Positions 1 through 7,400 of a DNA stretch of 45,699 bases are shown in pieces (within the stretch, counting starts at the first letter, position 1; each line of letters opens with the position of its first letter). The stretch lies in NCBI RefSeq assembly GCF_938039245.1, contig NZ_CALHVN010000001.1:1-45699 (forward strand), given 5' to 3'. The notes beneath the pieces were generated by a model that was given only the letters and a program-made list of their open reading frames with translations, was not told the origin of the DNA and did no database searches. Source of the stretch: an uncultured Campylobacter sp. GTDB lineage: Bacteria; Campylobacterota; Campylobacteria; Campylobacterales; Campylobacteraceae. The translations under genes were made by a program, and so were the position numbers.

Positions 1-46
1 TAAGGGGGAAGGGAGCGACTTCGTAATTCAAGCCCCTTCCCCCTTA
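1..46. repeat. 13-bp perfect inverted repeat (hairpin)
   Basis: Positions 1-13 and 34-46 are perfect reverse complements (purine-rich arm TAAGGGGGAAGGG), separated by a 20-nt loop. No T-run follows on the plus strand. It could be a terminator of a gene left of the window or part of a repeat; the window edge hides the context. Confidence 0.5.
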
Positions 47-134
47 ACATAAAAGCTAGACGCCACCAAACAACACAGGGTCTCGGTGCGTAAAATTTCG
101 AGTTAAATTTGCAAATCTGAGCGTAAAACGATAA

Positions 135-249
135 GGCGAAGTATCTTGCGATGAATTTAAATGTTGCGACAAAATTTTCGACCGAAGATAGAACATTTAG
201 TTCATCGAGGGAGAAAATTTCTAGCTCATTTAAAGGCGCGCAAGAGACG
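135..249 (+). ncRNA. Structured repeat element, copy A (candidate RNA)
   Basis: This 115-nt segment aligns to 21259-21373 with two single-base gaps and about 70% identity by hand. Both copies fold into one irregular hairpin. P1 is 144-150 with 239-245, P2 156-162 with 228-234, P3 172-179 with 213-220. P4 is 187-206, with 5-nt loop ATTTA and one bulge at 190. Copies A and B differ by compensatory changes at three pairs each in P1, P2 and P4. Bases 163-168 (GTTGCG) and 223-227 (AGCTC), between P2 and P3, are identical in both. It lies just downstream of miaA, opposite to its coding direction. The transcribed strand is unproven. Confidence 0.6.
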
Positions 250-264
250 AGTCGCAAATCAGAA

Positions 265-1155
265 TCAATCACTCAAAAATTCTATGATTTTCTTCTCACA
301 CTCCCCGACGCTGTCGCTAAATTTACTCTCAAACTGCGATCTATTAAACGTCCGCTGACGCTTGGCCAGCTGCGCCGTATGCGTGCAGATGAGCTCCTCC
401 AGCTCGGCCTCGGTCTTGATCTCGCCTCGCAAAAACTCTCCGCACTCTTTTAGACCGACCGAGTTTAGCGGCTTTGGTCGCTGCGGATACCGCGCAAACA
501 GCCCCCGCGCTTCGTCCAGCAAACCCTGCTCAAACATCGCCCTAGTGCGCTCTTTGATACGACCTCTTAGCTCGTCCCTATCCCAGCTAAGCTCGAAAAT
601 CGCCAAATTTGACGCAACGGGAGCTAGGGTATTTTCGCGCAGATACGAGCTTGGAGCCTCGCCGCGCCCGCTAGAGCGCAAAAACGAGTAGATGTCAAAC
701 CACTTTTGCAAGCGGTAGGTATCGTTTGCGCTAAATTTGACGGCAAAATCAGGATCGAGGCTTGAAACGAGCTCGTAAATTTGAGCGTTGCTTAGGCCGC
801 TTTCTACGCGCTCAAATTTAGGCGTGAGACCCGACAGCAGCGCCTTTAGATAAAATCCGCTGCCGCCGGTTATAAATAAATTTTTACCGTTTTTTTGCGC
901 AAATTCGCGTGCCGTTTTATAAACCTCAAAAAACATCCCGACGTCAAAATGTTCATCGGGCATCAGCAAATTTACCCCAAAATGCGGCACCGAAGCTAGC
1001 TCGTCTGCACTCGGCTTGGCGCTTGCGATATCGATAAATTTATAAACGCAAAGCGAATCAAGACTTAAAATCGCTCCGTTAAATTCGCTTGCAAGCTTTA
1101 GCGCGAGCGCCGTTTTTCCGCTAGCGGTGGTGCCGATGATGGCGAGTTCTTTCAT
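265..1155 (-). CDS. miaA: tRNA dimethylallyltransferase MiaA
   Basis: MiaA transfers a dimethylallyl group to N6 of A37 in tRNAs that read codons starting with U. The 296-aa product is normal length for the family. The P-loop GTTASGKT is at residues 8-15. The substrate-binding segment around D33-S34 reads LDSLCVYK, where many homologues have DSMQVY, and it is followed by the conserved AKPS. A GGSGFYLKALL block matches the family's GGTGLY-type motif. The ATG at 1155 has AAGGC upstream. It is divergent from mqnP, with 90 bp between them for both promoters. In C. jejuni a miaA gene also sits next to the ubiA-like gene, as I recall. Confidence 0.93.
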   Translation of the reverse strand: MKELAIIGTTASGKTALALKLASEFNGAILSLDSLCVYKFIDIASAKPSADELASVPHFGVNLLMPDEHFDVGMFFEVYKTAREFAQKNGKNLFITGGSGFYLKALLSGLTPKFERVESGLSNAQIYELVSSLDPDFAVKFSANDTYRLQKWFDIYSFLRSSGRGEAPSSYLRENTLAPVASNLAIFELSWDRDELRGRIKERTRAMFEQGLLDEARGLFARYPQRPKPLNSVGLKECGEFLRGEIKTEAELEELICTHTAQLAKRQRTFNRSQFESKFSDSVGECEKKIIEFLSD

Positions 1156-1245
1156 AAAAATGCCTTAAAATTCGTGAATCTGCTCAAATTTTATCACAAT
1201 TTACGCTTTTATAAGATAAAATAAAGCAAAAATTTCAGGAAGATT
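1156..1245. promoter_or_regulatory. Divergent promoter region miaA / mqnP
   Basis: This 90-bp AT-rich spacer separates two divergent genes. On the plus strand, GATAAAAT at 1215-1222 is the best -10-like box for mqnP, whose Shine-Dalgarno AGGAAG is just before the ATG at 1246. On the minus strand, TGATAAAAT (1188-1196) could serve miaA. Neither is a perfect TATAAT. Confidence 0.35.
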
Positions 1246-2112
1246 ATGCAAAAATTTATAAATATTTTAAAAGATATTAACGAACTGATCGTTTTTAAGC
1301 ACTCTATTTTCGCGCTACCTTTTATATTTACCGCGATGATAACGGCGAGCGCGCAGGTAAACGGCACGGCTTGGTTTGGCTGGAAGTTGCTTATTTTGGG
1401 CGTTCTTTGCGCGGTTTCGGCGCGAAATTTCGCGATGGCGTTTAACCGCTACAAGGACGAGGACATCGACAAGCTAAACCCGCGCACGGCAAATCGCCCG
1501 AGCGTGGACGGACGCATCGGCAAGACGAATCTGCAAATTTTTATCGCAGCAAACGCCGCCATCTTCGTGCTCGTCGCCTATCTCGTAAACGAGCTTGCCT
1601 TTTGGCTGAGCTTTCCGATCCTAGCGGTGCTTGGCGGATATTCGCTTTTTAAGCGTTTTAGCGAGTTAGCGCATCTAGTCCTTGGTCTCTCGCTAGGTCT
1701 TGCGCCCATCGCCGGAGCCGTAGCAGTCACGGGCGAGATACCGCTTTTTAGCGTGCTACTCTGCCTTGGCGTGATGTTTTGGGTGGCGGGATTTGACCTG
1801 CTTTATTCGCTTCAAGATATCGAATTTGACCGCGAGCACGGGCTTTTTAGCATACCTAGCGTTTACGGCGAAAAGGCTACGATGTTTATCTCGGCAATCT
1901 TTCACGCCACGGCCGTGATCTTTTGGCTACTTTTTGCGTGGGCGGGAGGGCTTGGCGCGGCGGCATATGCGGGCATTTTGCTTTGCGGTGGCATCCTAGT
2001 GGCCGAGCACCGCATCGTTAGGCGAGATTTTAGCAAGATCGACCGTGCGTTTTTCACGTTAAACGGCTATCTTGGCATACTTTTTTTTGTTTTCGTCTGG
2101 GCTAGCCTATGA
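1246..2112 (+). CDS. mqnP: UbiA-family prenyltransferase, menaquinone biosynthesis (MqnP-like)
   Basis: This integral membrane prenyltransferase attaches a polyprenyl chain to an aromatic acid. Campylobacter makes menaquinone by the futalosine route, in which the UbiA-like step is called MqnP; that assignment rests on family knowledge. The 288-aa protein is mostly hydrophobic helices. Two Asp-rich motifs are visible: N67-R-Y-K-D71-E-D73 (NxxxD type, binding Mg-diphosphate) and D184-x2-Y-x3-D191-x3-D195. Shine-Dalgarno AGGAAG precedes the ATG. The stop overlaps the next gene's start by 4 nt (ATGA), so the two are probably translationally coupled. Confidence 0.88.
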   Translation: MQKFINILKDINELIVFKHSIFALPFIFTAMITASAQVNGTAWFGWKLLILGVLCAVSARNFAMAFNRYKDEDIDKLNPRTANRPSVDGRIGKTNLQIFIAANAAIFVLVAYLVNELAFWLSFPILAVLGGYSLFKRFSELAHLVLGLSLGLAPIAGAVAVTGEIPLFSVLLCLGVMFWVAGFDLLYSLQDIEFDREHGLFSIPSVYGEKATMFISAIFHATAVIFWLLFAWAGGLGAAAYAGILLCGGILVAEHRIVRRDFSKIDRAFFTLNGYLGILFFVFVWASL

Positions 2113-2627
2113 GACTGGTTCCGGCAAATTTAGACGTAGTTTTTGAGGAAATCGGCGAGCGCGAGAGCGAGTTTTTGCGCGAATTTGACAAGCTAAGCGG
2201 AAACGAGGACGATCCGCTAGGAGCGTGGATAAAGCGCGCCAAAGCAAAGGGCGACACAAAAGAGAGCGATCAGGTGATACTGACGCTGCTGGTCGAGCTT
2301 CACCGTAAATTTGACGAGCTAAACGCCTACATAAAAAACGAGAAATTCGTAAAACTCGAGCTTGCGCAATCTAGCGTGCTAGACGGGATAAATTTTGAAA
2401 ATTTTAGGATAAAAGAGGCTAAATTTAAAAACGGTGCCGGATACTACGGACGCATTTTTATGCCTATTTTTCCAAAGCGAGACGTGGCGATATTTTTTGA
2501 AGCGCTAGATGAGAAAACCGCCAAAATCACGCGTATAAACGAGAGCGACGAGAGCGACTACAACGGCTACGTGACGGCCAGAGAGCGGGCAATGATAAGA
2601 GAACTAAAGGAGATGAACGATGAATAA
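2109..2627 (+). CDS. Conserved hypothetical protein (Cj0163c-like by position)
   Basis: This soluble 172-aa protein has no signal peptide. Residues about 1-85 are charged and helical. The C-terminal half looks beta-rich (FKNGAGYYGRIFMPIFPKRDVAIFFEAL), loosely like a PilZ-type barrel, but I see no RxxxR c-di-GMP signature, so I assign no function. It overlaps mqnP by 4 nt and the next gene by 8 nt and so belongs to a mqnP-x-y operon. As I recall, C. jejuni has a similarly sized unknown gene between its ubiA-like gene and moaA. Confidence 0.7.
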   Translation: MRLVPANLDVVFEEIGERESEFLREFDKLSGNEDDPLGAWIKRAKAKGDTKESDQVILTLLVELHRKFDELNAYIKNEKFVKLELAQSSVLDGINFENFRIKEAKFKNGAGYYGRIFMPIFPKRDVAIFFEALDEKTAKITRINESDESDYNGYVTARERAMIRELKEMNDE

Positions 2628-3132
2628 CGACTTGATAATATTTGTCATTTTCGGGCTGATTTTGACGGTGCTTTTTGTGCTGGTTTTTATAAAAGATTTA
2701 GAGGCTTCGAGGAAATTTTCAAGATACGAAAAGGCGATCGAAAGCCTAATACAAGAGCTTCACGCGGTAAAAAAACAGGTTGCGAATTTTAGCCAAAGCG
2801 AGCCTGCCGAATTTGACGTAGTGCAGCTAGAAAGCAACCTCGAACAGCGTTTAAATGAAAAAATCAATCAAAAAATAACTCCGATAATAAACACCCTCCA
2901 AGGCATCGAAAGCTCGATAGATAACTTTCAAAGCCAGCAGCAAGATAGGTTATTTACGCTTGAAGAGCGCACCAAAAGTATCAGCAAGATCTCCGCTCCA
3001 AACGGCGAGGACGACGAAAAGCGCATCGTGCAGATGTATAGCGAGGGCAAAAGCGTCGAAAGCATCGCAAAAGAGCTATGCGTGGGGCTTGGTAAGGTCG
3101 AGCTGACGCTAAAACTGAGAGAGCTGATTTAG
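2620..3132 (+). CDS. Membrane-anchored coiled-coil protein with C-terminal helix-turn-helix-like tail
   Basis: The 170-aa protein has an N-terminal membrane helix (residues about 5-24), then a long Glu/Gln/Lys-rich coiled coil (about 30-115). It ends in a short conserved domain, DEKRIVQMYSEGKSVESIAK then ELCVGLGKVELTLKLREL, which looks like a helix-turn-helix (VESIAKELCVGLGKVE). This domain order is typical of an unnamed epsilonproteobacterial family (DUF6115-like by my recollection). It overlaps the previous gene by 8 nt. The function is unknown; the tail may bind a partner rather than DNA. Confidence 0.7.
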   Translation: MNNDLIIFVIFGLILTVLFVLVFIKDLEASRKFSRYEKAIESLIQELHAVKKQVANFSQSEPAEFDVVQLESNLEQRLNEKINQKITPIINTLQGIESSIDNFQSQQQDRLFTLEERTKSISKISAPNGEDDEKRIVQMYSEGKSVESIAKELCVGLGKVELTLKLRELI

Positions 3133-3213
3133 TGTTAAAACGCGGGCGCGAAATATAAAAAAATAACATTATTTTCATACGCGAATTTTAAAAAAATTTA
3201 AAGCTTAAATTCC

Positions 3214-3219
3214 TATAAT
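3214..3219 (+). promoter_or_regulatory. -10 box of the moaA promoter
   Basis: A perfect TATAAT lies 53 nt before the moaA ATG, in an AT-rich spacer without a clear -35. That is the usual form of a Campylobacter sigma-70 promoter. Confidence 0.6.
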
Positions 3220-3271
3220 GCCTTTTAACCAAATCAAAAACAAATCTTTTTGATAAAATTAAGGGCGAAAA

Positions 3272-4240
3272 ATGTTAATAGACGGGCACGGACGGACGGT
3301 TGATTATCTGCGTATTTCGGTCACGCAAAGATGCAACTTTAGATGCAAATACTGCATGCCTAAAACTCCGTTTAGCTGGGAGCCGAAGGAAAATTTACTA
3401 AGCTTTGAGGAGCTGTTTTTATTTGTCAAAGTCTGCCTAGACGAAGGCGTAAAAAAGATCCGTATCACGGGCGGCGAACCGCTACTGCGTAAGGACTTGG
3501 ACAAATTTATCGCGATGATAAGCGAGCATAGCCCGGACGTCGATCTAGCTATCACGACAAACGGCTTTATGCTCAAACACTACGCAAAAGCCCTCAAAAA
3601 CGCGGGCTTAAAGCGCATAAATATGTCGCTTGATAGCTTAAAAACCGAAAAGGCTAAATTTCTTGCGCAAAAAAGCGTCCTGCACGAGGTTTTAGCGGGC
3701 CTTGACGCTGCGCTTGAAGCCGGACTAAAAGTCAAGCTAAACACCGTCGCGCTAAGAGGCGTAAACGACGACGAGATCGTCTCTTTACTAGAGTTTGCGC
3801 GCTCTATGGGTTGTCAGATTCGCTTTATCGAATACATGGAAAATATCCACGCGACGGACGAGCTAAAAGGCATGAAATCGGCTGAAATTTTAGAGGTCAT
3901 CGCAAAAAAATATCGCTTCGAAGCAGCCGAAAAGATCCCGACGAGCCCGGCCAGCATCTACAGACTAGAGGACGGCTATACCTTCGGCGTCATCGACCCG
4001 CACAAACACGACTTTTGCGAGAGCTGTAATCGCATACGCCTCACGGCCGAGGGGCATCTCATCCCGTGCCTATACTTCGAGGATGCGATGAGCATAAAAG
4101 ACGCCGTAAGAAAGGGCGATATCGCGGGCGCTAGCGAAATTTTACGCCAGGTTTTACAAAATAAACCCAAAGAAAACAAATGGGCGATCGGTTCTCAAAA
4201 CGAGACCTCAAGCCGCGCCTTTTACCAAACGGGCGGCTGA
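3272..4240 (+). CDS. moaA: GTP 3',8-cyclase MoaA (molybdenum cofactor)
   Basis: MoaA is the radical-SAM enzyme that converts GTP to 3',8-cH2GTP in the first step of molybdopterin synthesis. The 322-aa length is normal. The N-terminal 4Fe-4S motif is C21-x3-C25-x2-C28 (QRCNFRCKYCMP). TGGEPLLR is the SAM-binding GGE motif. The C-terminal substrate cluster is FCESCNRIRLTAEGHLIPC. The protein ends in Gly-Gly, as MoaA must. Shine-Dalgarno AAGGG precedes the ATG. A strong palindrome follows the stop, so moaA is probably transcribed alone. It supplies the cofactor for nitrate, formate, TMAO and DMSO-type enzymes. Confidence 0.95.
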   Translation: MLIDGHGRTVDYLRISVTQRCNFRCKYCMPKTPFSWEPKENLLSFEELFLFVKVCLDEGVKKIRITGGEPLLRKDLDKFIAMISEHSPDVDLAITTNGFMLKHYAKALKNAGLKRINMSLDSLKTEKAKFLAQKSVLHEVLAGLDAALEAGLKVKLNTVALRGVNDDEIVSLLEFARSMGCQIRFIEYMENIHATDELKGMKSAEILEVIAKKYRFEAAEKIPTSPASIYRLEDGYTFGVIDPHKHDFCESCNRIRLTAEGHLIPCLYFEDAMSIKDAVRKGDIAGASEILRQVLQNKPKENKWAIGSQNETSSRAFYQTGG

Positions 4241-4243
4241 AAT

Positions 4244-4283
4244 CAGGACTAAATTTACGTCAAATTTGACGTAGATTTAGCCT
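4244..4283 (+). terminator. Long hairpin downstream of moaA
   Basis: An 18-bp perfect palindrome (TACGTCAAATTTGACGTA) is extended on both sides by CTAAAT/ATTTAG and AGG/CCT with one mismatch and one bulge, giving a ~38-nt hairpin 4 nt after the moaA stop. The T-run after it is weak. It could also act as a dyad site. Confidence 0.55.
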
Positions 4284-4414
4284 GCTTTACTAAATTTAAC
4301 CTCACTTTATTTTTACGTTTTTATCCGTAAATTTACCGCCGTTTTTTTAGCAAAACCCGCTCAAATTTGACGCAAAATCCGCTTAACTCCATAAAACTAC
4401 CCTTCAAATTTTGC

Positions 4415-4420
4415 TATAAT
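4415..4420 (+). promoter_or_regulatory. -10 box of the queE promoter
   Basis: A perfect TATAAT lies 25 nt before the TTG start of queE. It is downstream of the ATG at 4367 in the same open frame, which argues against that longer start. Confidence 0.6.
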
Positions 4421-4444
4421 CGACCAAAATTTAAAAGGCGAAAT

Positions 4445-5209
4445 TTGAGTTTAAACCTAGTCGAGAGTTTTTTAAGCATCCAAGGCGAAGGCGCAAGCAG
4501 CGGCCGTTTGGCGATTTTCTTGCGGTTTGCGGGCTGCAATCTAAACTGCGCAGGCTTTGGAGTGCGCGCCGTCTCGCCCAAAACCGATGAAACGCTAGTT
4601 GGCTGCGACACGATCCGTGCGGTTTTTACGGGGCATTTTTCGTATCAAAAAATCTCGAGCGCGGACGAACTCATAAAAATAACGCAAAATTTGAGCGCAA
4701 ATTTACGCCAAAAGCCTATCATCGTCATCACGGGCGGCGAGCCGCTACTACATCATAAAAATCAAATTTTGCTAGATTTTTTAAATTTTGCGACTAGCAA
4801 GGGCTACGAGGCGCATTTTGAAACGAACGGCACGATCGAGGTGGATTTCGCTAGATTTGAGATTTATAAAAAATGCCGCTTTGCCGTTAGCGTCAAGCTT
4901 GAAAATAGCGGCGAAAGCGAGGCTAGACGTATCAACGCTAGCGCTCTAAAAGCGATAAAACAAAACGCCGCGGGCAGTTTTTATAAATTCGTCCTTGATA
5001 AAAAAAGCGCGGAGGACGGCTCGGCGATAGCGCAAATTTCGCGCATTTTAGGCATTTGCGACGCGGAAGTCTTTTGTATGCCGCAAGGTTATGATAAAAT
5101 AAGCCTTGAGCAAAACGCCCTATCCGTCGCGCAGTTTGCGATTAAGCACGGTTTTAACTACTCCGATCGCCTACACATCAGGCTTTGGGGCGCAAAAGAA
5201 GGGGTTTAA
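4445..5209 (+). CDS. queE: 7-carboxy-7-deazaguanine synthase QueE
   Basis: This radical-SAM enzyme converts 6-carboxytetrahydropterin (the QueD product) to 7-carboxy-7-deazaguanine for queuosine. I start it at TTG 4445 (SLNLVESFLSIQGEG...; 254 aa): AAAGGCG is well placed, TATAAT lies just upstream, and the 26 extra residues from ATG 4367 look non-coding. The cluster loop is unusual. Two cysteines (GCNLNC) keep the Cx3C spacing, but the third, in a conserved-looking CDT, comes 18 residues later where typical QueE has CxxCDT. ITGGEPLL is the SAM-binding motif. queD follows after 69 bp. Confidence 0.9.
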   Translation: MSLNLVESFLSIQGEGASSGRLAIFLRFAGCNLNCAGFGVRAVSPKTDETLVGCDTIRAVFTGHFSYQKISSADELIKITQNLSANLRQKPIIVITGGEPLLHHKNQILLDFLNFATSKGYEAHFETNGTIEVDFARFEIYKKCRFAVSVKLENSGESEARRINASALKAIKQNAAGSFYKFVLDKKSAEDGSAIAQISRILGICDAEVFCMPQGYDKISLEQNALSVAQFAIKHGFNYSDRLHIRLWGAKEGV

Positions 5210-5278
5210 AGCGCAAATTTAGGCGGCGTTACCCGTATCTTTACGGCGCGAAACAAAAATTTAATAAACGGAGCTAAG

Positions 5279-5860
5279 ATGATAATAAGAAAAATGTTTA
5301 AATTTGAAAACGCCCATATCGTTAGATTTTGTAGCTCGAAACGCTGCAAAACCAGTATCCACGGGCACTCTTACAGGGCTGAAATTTTACTGGAGTCAAA
5401 TTTTCTCGATAATGCGGGGATGGTGTATGATTTTGGTCTAATGAAGCGCGAAATCGGCTGCATCATCGATAGCTTTGATCACTGCACGACGATATTTAGC
5501 GGCGACGAAGCCGAGTACAAAAACGACCTTAAAAAGCACTCCGCGCGCTGGGTAGAGATCCCGCTAAACCCCTCCGCAGAGCAGTTTTGCAGGATATTTT
5601 TCGTGATGATAGATAGGCTTTTAAAAGCCACTCAGATGCAAAACGGCGAGCGCGAAGTGAAGCTTCACAGCGTCATCGTCCACGAGACCGATACAGGCTA
5701 TGCGCAGTGCTTCAGAGAGGATGCATATAACGCCAAAATGGGCGAGGTAAATTTAAACGAGGTCGTCTTTTCCGAGGGCGTGAGAGCCGAGTGGGAGGAC
5801 GCCGAGCTGTTTGAGAAGATCAAACTGAGTAAAAAAATAGTAAATCCAAAGGAGGTCTAG
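5279..5860 (+). CDS. queD: 6-carboxy-5,6,7,8-tetrahydropterin synthase QueD
   Basis: QueD converts dihydroneopterin triphosphate to 6-carboxytetrahydropterin, the substrate of QueE next door. The zinc ligands of the PTPS family are visible: H13 in FENAH, then H28 and H30 in IHGHSY. C23, five residues before the HGH, is the likely catalytic cysteine. VYDFGLMK and a late HETDTGYAQC segment match the family's D/H and E catalytic region. At 193 aa it is longer than the ~120-aa E. coli enzyme, in line with a larger epsilonproteobacterial form. queE and queD together suggest a queuosine module; queC and queF are not in the window. Confidence 0.9.
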   Translation: MIIRKMFKFENAHIVRFCSSKRCKTSIHGHSYRAEILLESNFLDNAGMVYDFGLMKREIGCIIDSFDHCTTIFSGDEAEYKNDLKKHSARWVEIPLNPSAEQFCRIFFVMIDRLLKATQMQNGEREVKLHSVIVHETDTGYAQCFREDAYNAKMGEVNLNEVVFSEGVRAEWEDAELFEKIKLSKKIVNPKEV

Positions 5861-5865
5861 CGCAA

Positions 5866-6048
5866 ATGAGGAAAATTTTTGCGATTTTGACGCTGACGGC
5901 TCTAATCTTTAGCGGCTGCGAGGACGAGAAAAGCTCGCCTGAACTAGATCTAAACGAAACCGTCCCCAGCGACGTACCCATCGCGCAAAGCGACGCAAAC
6001 GTGAGTATCGACGAAAATATGCCGCCGGAACCGGTGCCTGAAAAATGA
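5866..6048 (+). CDS. Small putative lipoprotein
   Basis: The 60-aa protein has a lipoprotein signal peptide (MRKIFAILTLTALIFSGC) with the lipobox cysteine at residue 18. A short acidic, Pro-rich mature part with no fold I recognise follows. Shine-Dalgarno AAGGAGG overlaps the queD stop and the next gene starts inside its stop codon (ATGA), so it sits in the queD-to-rsmE operon. It is probably anchored in the envelope; function unknown. Confidence 0.65.
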   Translation: MRKIFAILTLTALIFSGCEDEKSSPELDLNETVPSDVPIAQSDANVSIDENMPPEPVPEK

Positions 6049-6458
6049 AATTCAACGAACATCTATCAGAGCTCTACGAGCTAGCGCGCTCTATACATGT
6101 CGGGCTTGCCTTTACGCTTTTGGCGCTTGTCGCGGCGCACTTTTGCCTGATAAATTTCGGCGTAAATTCGCCCGCCTACGCTAAGCGCATCAGGCTATTT
6201 TTGCCCACATACTACTCGTTTTTGGCCGCGATGATGCTTACGGGGCTGCTTTTGATGAGCGTTTTTTACTTTTATCTGAGCCTCAAGGCTCTTGTTATGA
6301 TCGCGGTTTGGATACTGCTTATCGGGCTTGGGGCGATAGAGTTTAAGCGGCTAAAAAAGGCGATGAAAACTAAAAATTTCGCTGACTTTAGAGCCAAAAT
6401 GCGCCTAAAAATCGCGGCTGATTTTGTTTTGATACTAATTGCAAGCGGGGTGAGATGA
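6045..6458 (+). CDS. Small integral membrane protein (Cj0157c-like by position)
   Basis: The 137-aa protein has four likely membrane helices (about residues 18-38, 53-75, 78-97 and 120-137) separated by a basic loop (EFKRLKKAMKTKNFADFRAK). It starts within the lipoprotein stop codon and its own stop overlaps the rsmE start by 4 nt. I see no catalytic motif. By position it corresponds, as I recall it, to an unnamed membrane protein upstream of rsmE in C. jejuni. Confidence 0.7.
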   Translation: MKFNEHLSELYELARSIHVGLAFTLLALVAAHFCLINFGVNSPAYAKRIRLFLPTYYSFLAAMMLTGLLLMSVFYFYLSLKALVMIAVWILLIGLGAIEFKRLKKAMKTKNFADFRAKMRLKIAADFVLILIASGVR

Positions 6459-7111
6459 AATTTTTATATTCAAAAGATGCCAAAAACGAGCAAATAAGGC
6501 TTGATGGCGAGGCGTTTTTGCACCTGAAGGCGCGGCGCGCAAAGGCAGGCGAGCGCATTGACGTGCGAAATTTGACCGACGGGCAAAACCACATCTATGA
6601 AATCGTAAATTTAGACAAAAGGAGCGCGGAGCTAAATTTGATATTTTCGCACGACGTGGAAGCGCGAAATAGCGATCTAACGCTAGCTTGGGCCGTCGTC
6701 GATCCAAAAACTATCGAAAAAACGTTGCCCGGCCTAAATGAAATGGGCGTAGCTAAAGTCGTATTTTTTTACGGCGAATTTTCTCAAAAAAACTTTAAGC
6801 TCGATTTTTCGCGCCTAGAGCGCATTCTGATAAACTCATGCGAGCAGTGCGGACGAAACGATTTGATGAAATTTGAAATTTACAAAAGCTTAGACGAATT
6901 AGTCAAATTTTACCCAAACGTCGCTCTTATCGACTTTGAAGGCAAAAACCTAGACGGCTACGCGGGCAAGGAAATTTTAGCGATCGGCCCCGAGGGGGGA
7001 TTTAGCGGGAGCGAGCGAGAGGCGGTTGCAAAAAAATACGGACTAAGAGCAAAAAATATTTTGCGCTCGCAAACGGCGATTTTAGGCATAGCGGCTAAAA
7101 TTTTGATTTAA
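6455..7111 (+). CDS. rsmE: 16S rRNA m3U1498 methyltransferase RsmE
   Basis: RsmE is a SPOUT-fold methyltransferase that methylates N3 of U1498 in 16S rRNA. The knot signature is complete: AIGPEGGFSGSE (residues 176-187) followed by LRSQTAILGIAAKIL at the C-terminus, equivalent to the family's LRxETA. The N-terminal part is the PUA-like RNA-binding domain. At 218 aa it is slightly shorter than E. coli RsmE. It begins a cluster of ribosome genes: rsmE, rpmE, rsmI, rlmB. Confidence 0.92.
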   Translation: MKFLYSKDAKNEQIRLDGEAFLHLKARRAKAGERIDVRNLTDGQNHIYEIVNLDKRSAELNLIFSHDVEARNSDLTLAWAVVDPKTIEKTLPGLNEMGVAKVVFFYGEFSQKNFKLDFSRLERILINSCEQCGRNDLMKFEIYKSLDELVKFYPNVALIDFEGKNLDGYAGKEILAIGPEGGFSGSEREAVAKKYGLRAKNILRSQTAILGIAAKILI

Positions 7112-7136
7112 ATTTGATTTTTTACGAAGTTTTTTG

Positions 7137-7142
7137 TATAAT
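7137..7142 (+). promoter_or_regulatory. -10 box of the rpmE promoter
   Basis: A perfect TATAAT lies 54 nt before the rpmE ATG, after a T-rich stretch typical of Campylobacter promoters. Confidence 0.55.
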
Positions 7143-7195
7143 CTCGCCTTACTTTAAATGAAAATTAAAAAATCAGACGATAAAAGGATAAAATG

Positions 7196-7396
7196 ATGAA
7201 AAAAGAAATTCATCCGGAATTTGTTGAGTGCAAAGTAACTTGCGCTTGCGGCAACACCTTCACTACGAAGTCAAACAAAAGCGAGATCAGAGTAGATATC
7301 TGCTCAGAGTGCCATCCGTTTTTTACGGGCAGCGAAAAGATCGTAGATAGCGCGGGCCGCGTCGATAAATTTAAGAAAAAATATAACTTAAAATAA
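7196..7396 (+). CDS. rpmE: 50S ribosomal protein bL31 (zinc-binding form)
   Basis: The 66-aa protein has the classic MKKEIHPEFVECKVTCACGN start. Zinc ligands are C16, C18, C37 and C40 (CACG...CSECHP), so this is the C+ form of bL31. Two ATGs lie in tandem at 7193 and 7196. I choose 7196 because it gives the canonical N-terminus and better spacing from AGGA at 7185-7188; starting at 7193 would add one Met. Confidence 0.95.
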   Translation: MKKEIHPEFVECKVTCACGNTFTTKSNKSEIRVDICSECHPFFTGSEKIVDSAGRVDKFKKKYNLK

Positions 7397-7400
7397 TCCT

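Noticed and set aside
151..453. Plus-strand ORF of 100 codons overlapping miaA
   Set aside because: It runs antisense into miaA and its first part is structured element A; no Shine-Dalgarno and no protein-like composition.
4367..4444. Longer N-terminus for QueE from ATG 4367
   Set aside because: The promoter -10 box lies inside it, the 26 extra residues look non-coding, and a good ribosome site precedes TTG 4445.
5210..5278. preQ1-type riboswitch between queE and queD
   Set aside because: Only a small CCGTA/TACGG hairpin is visible; the preQ1 aptamer pattern is absent, and this class normally precedes transport or early queuosine genes as a leader.
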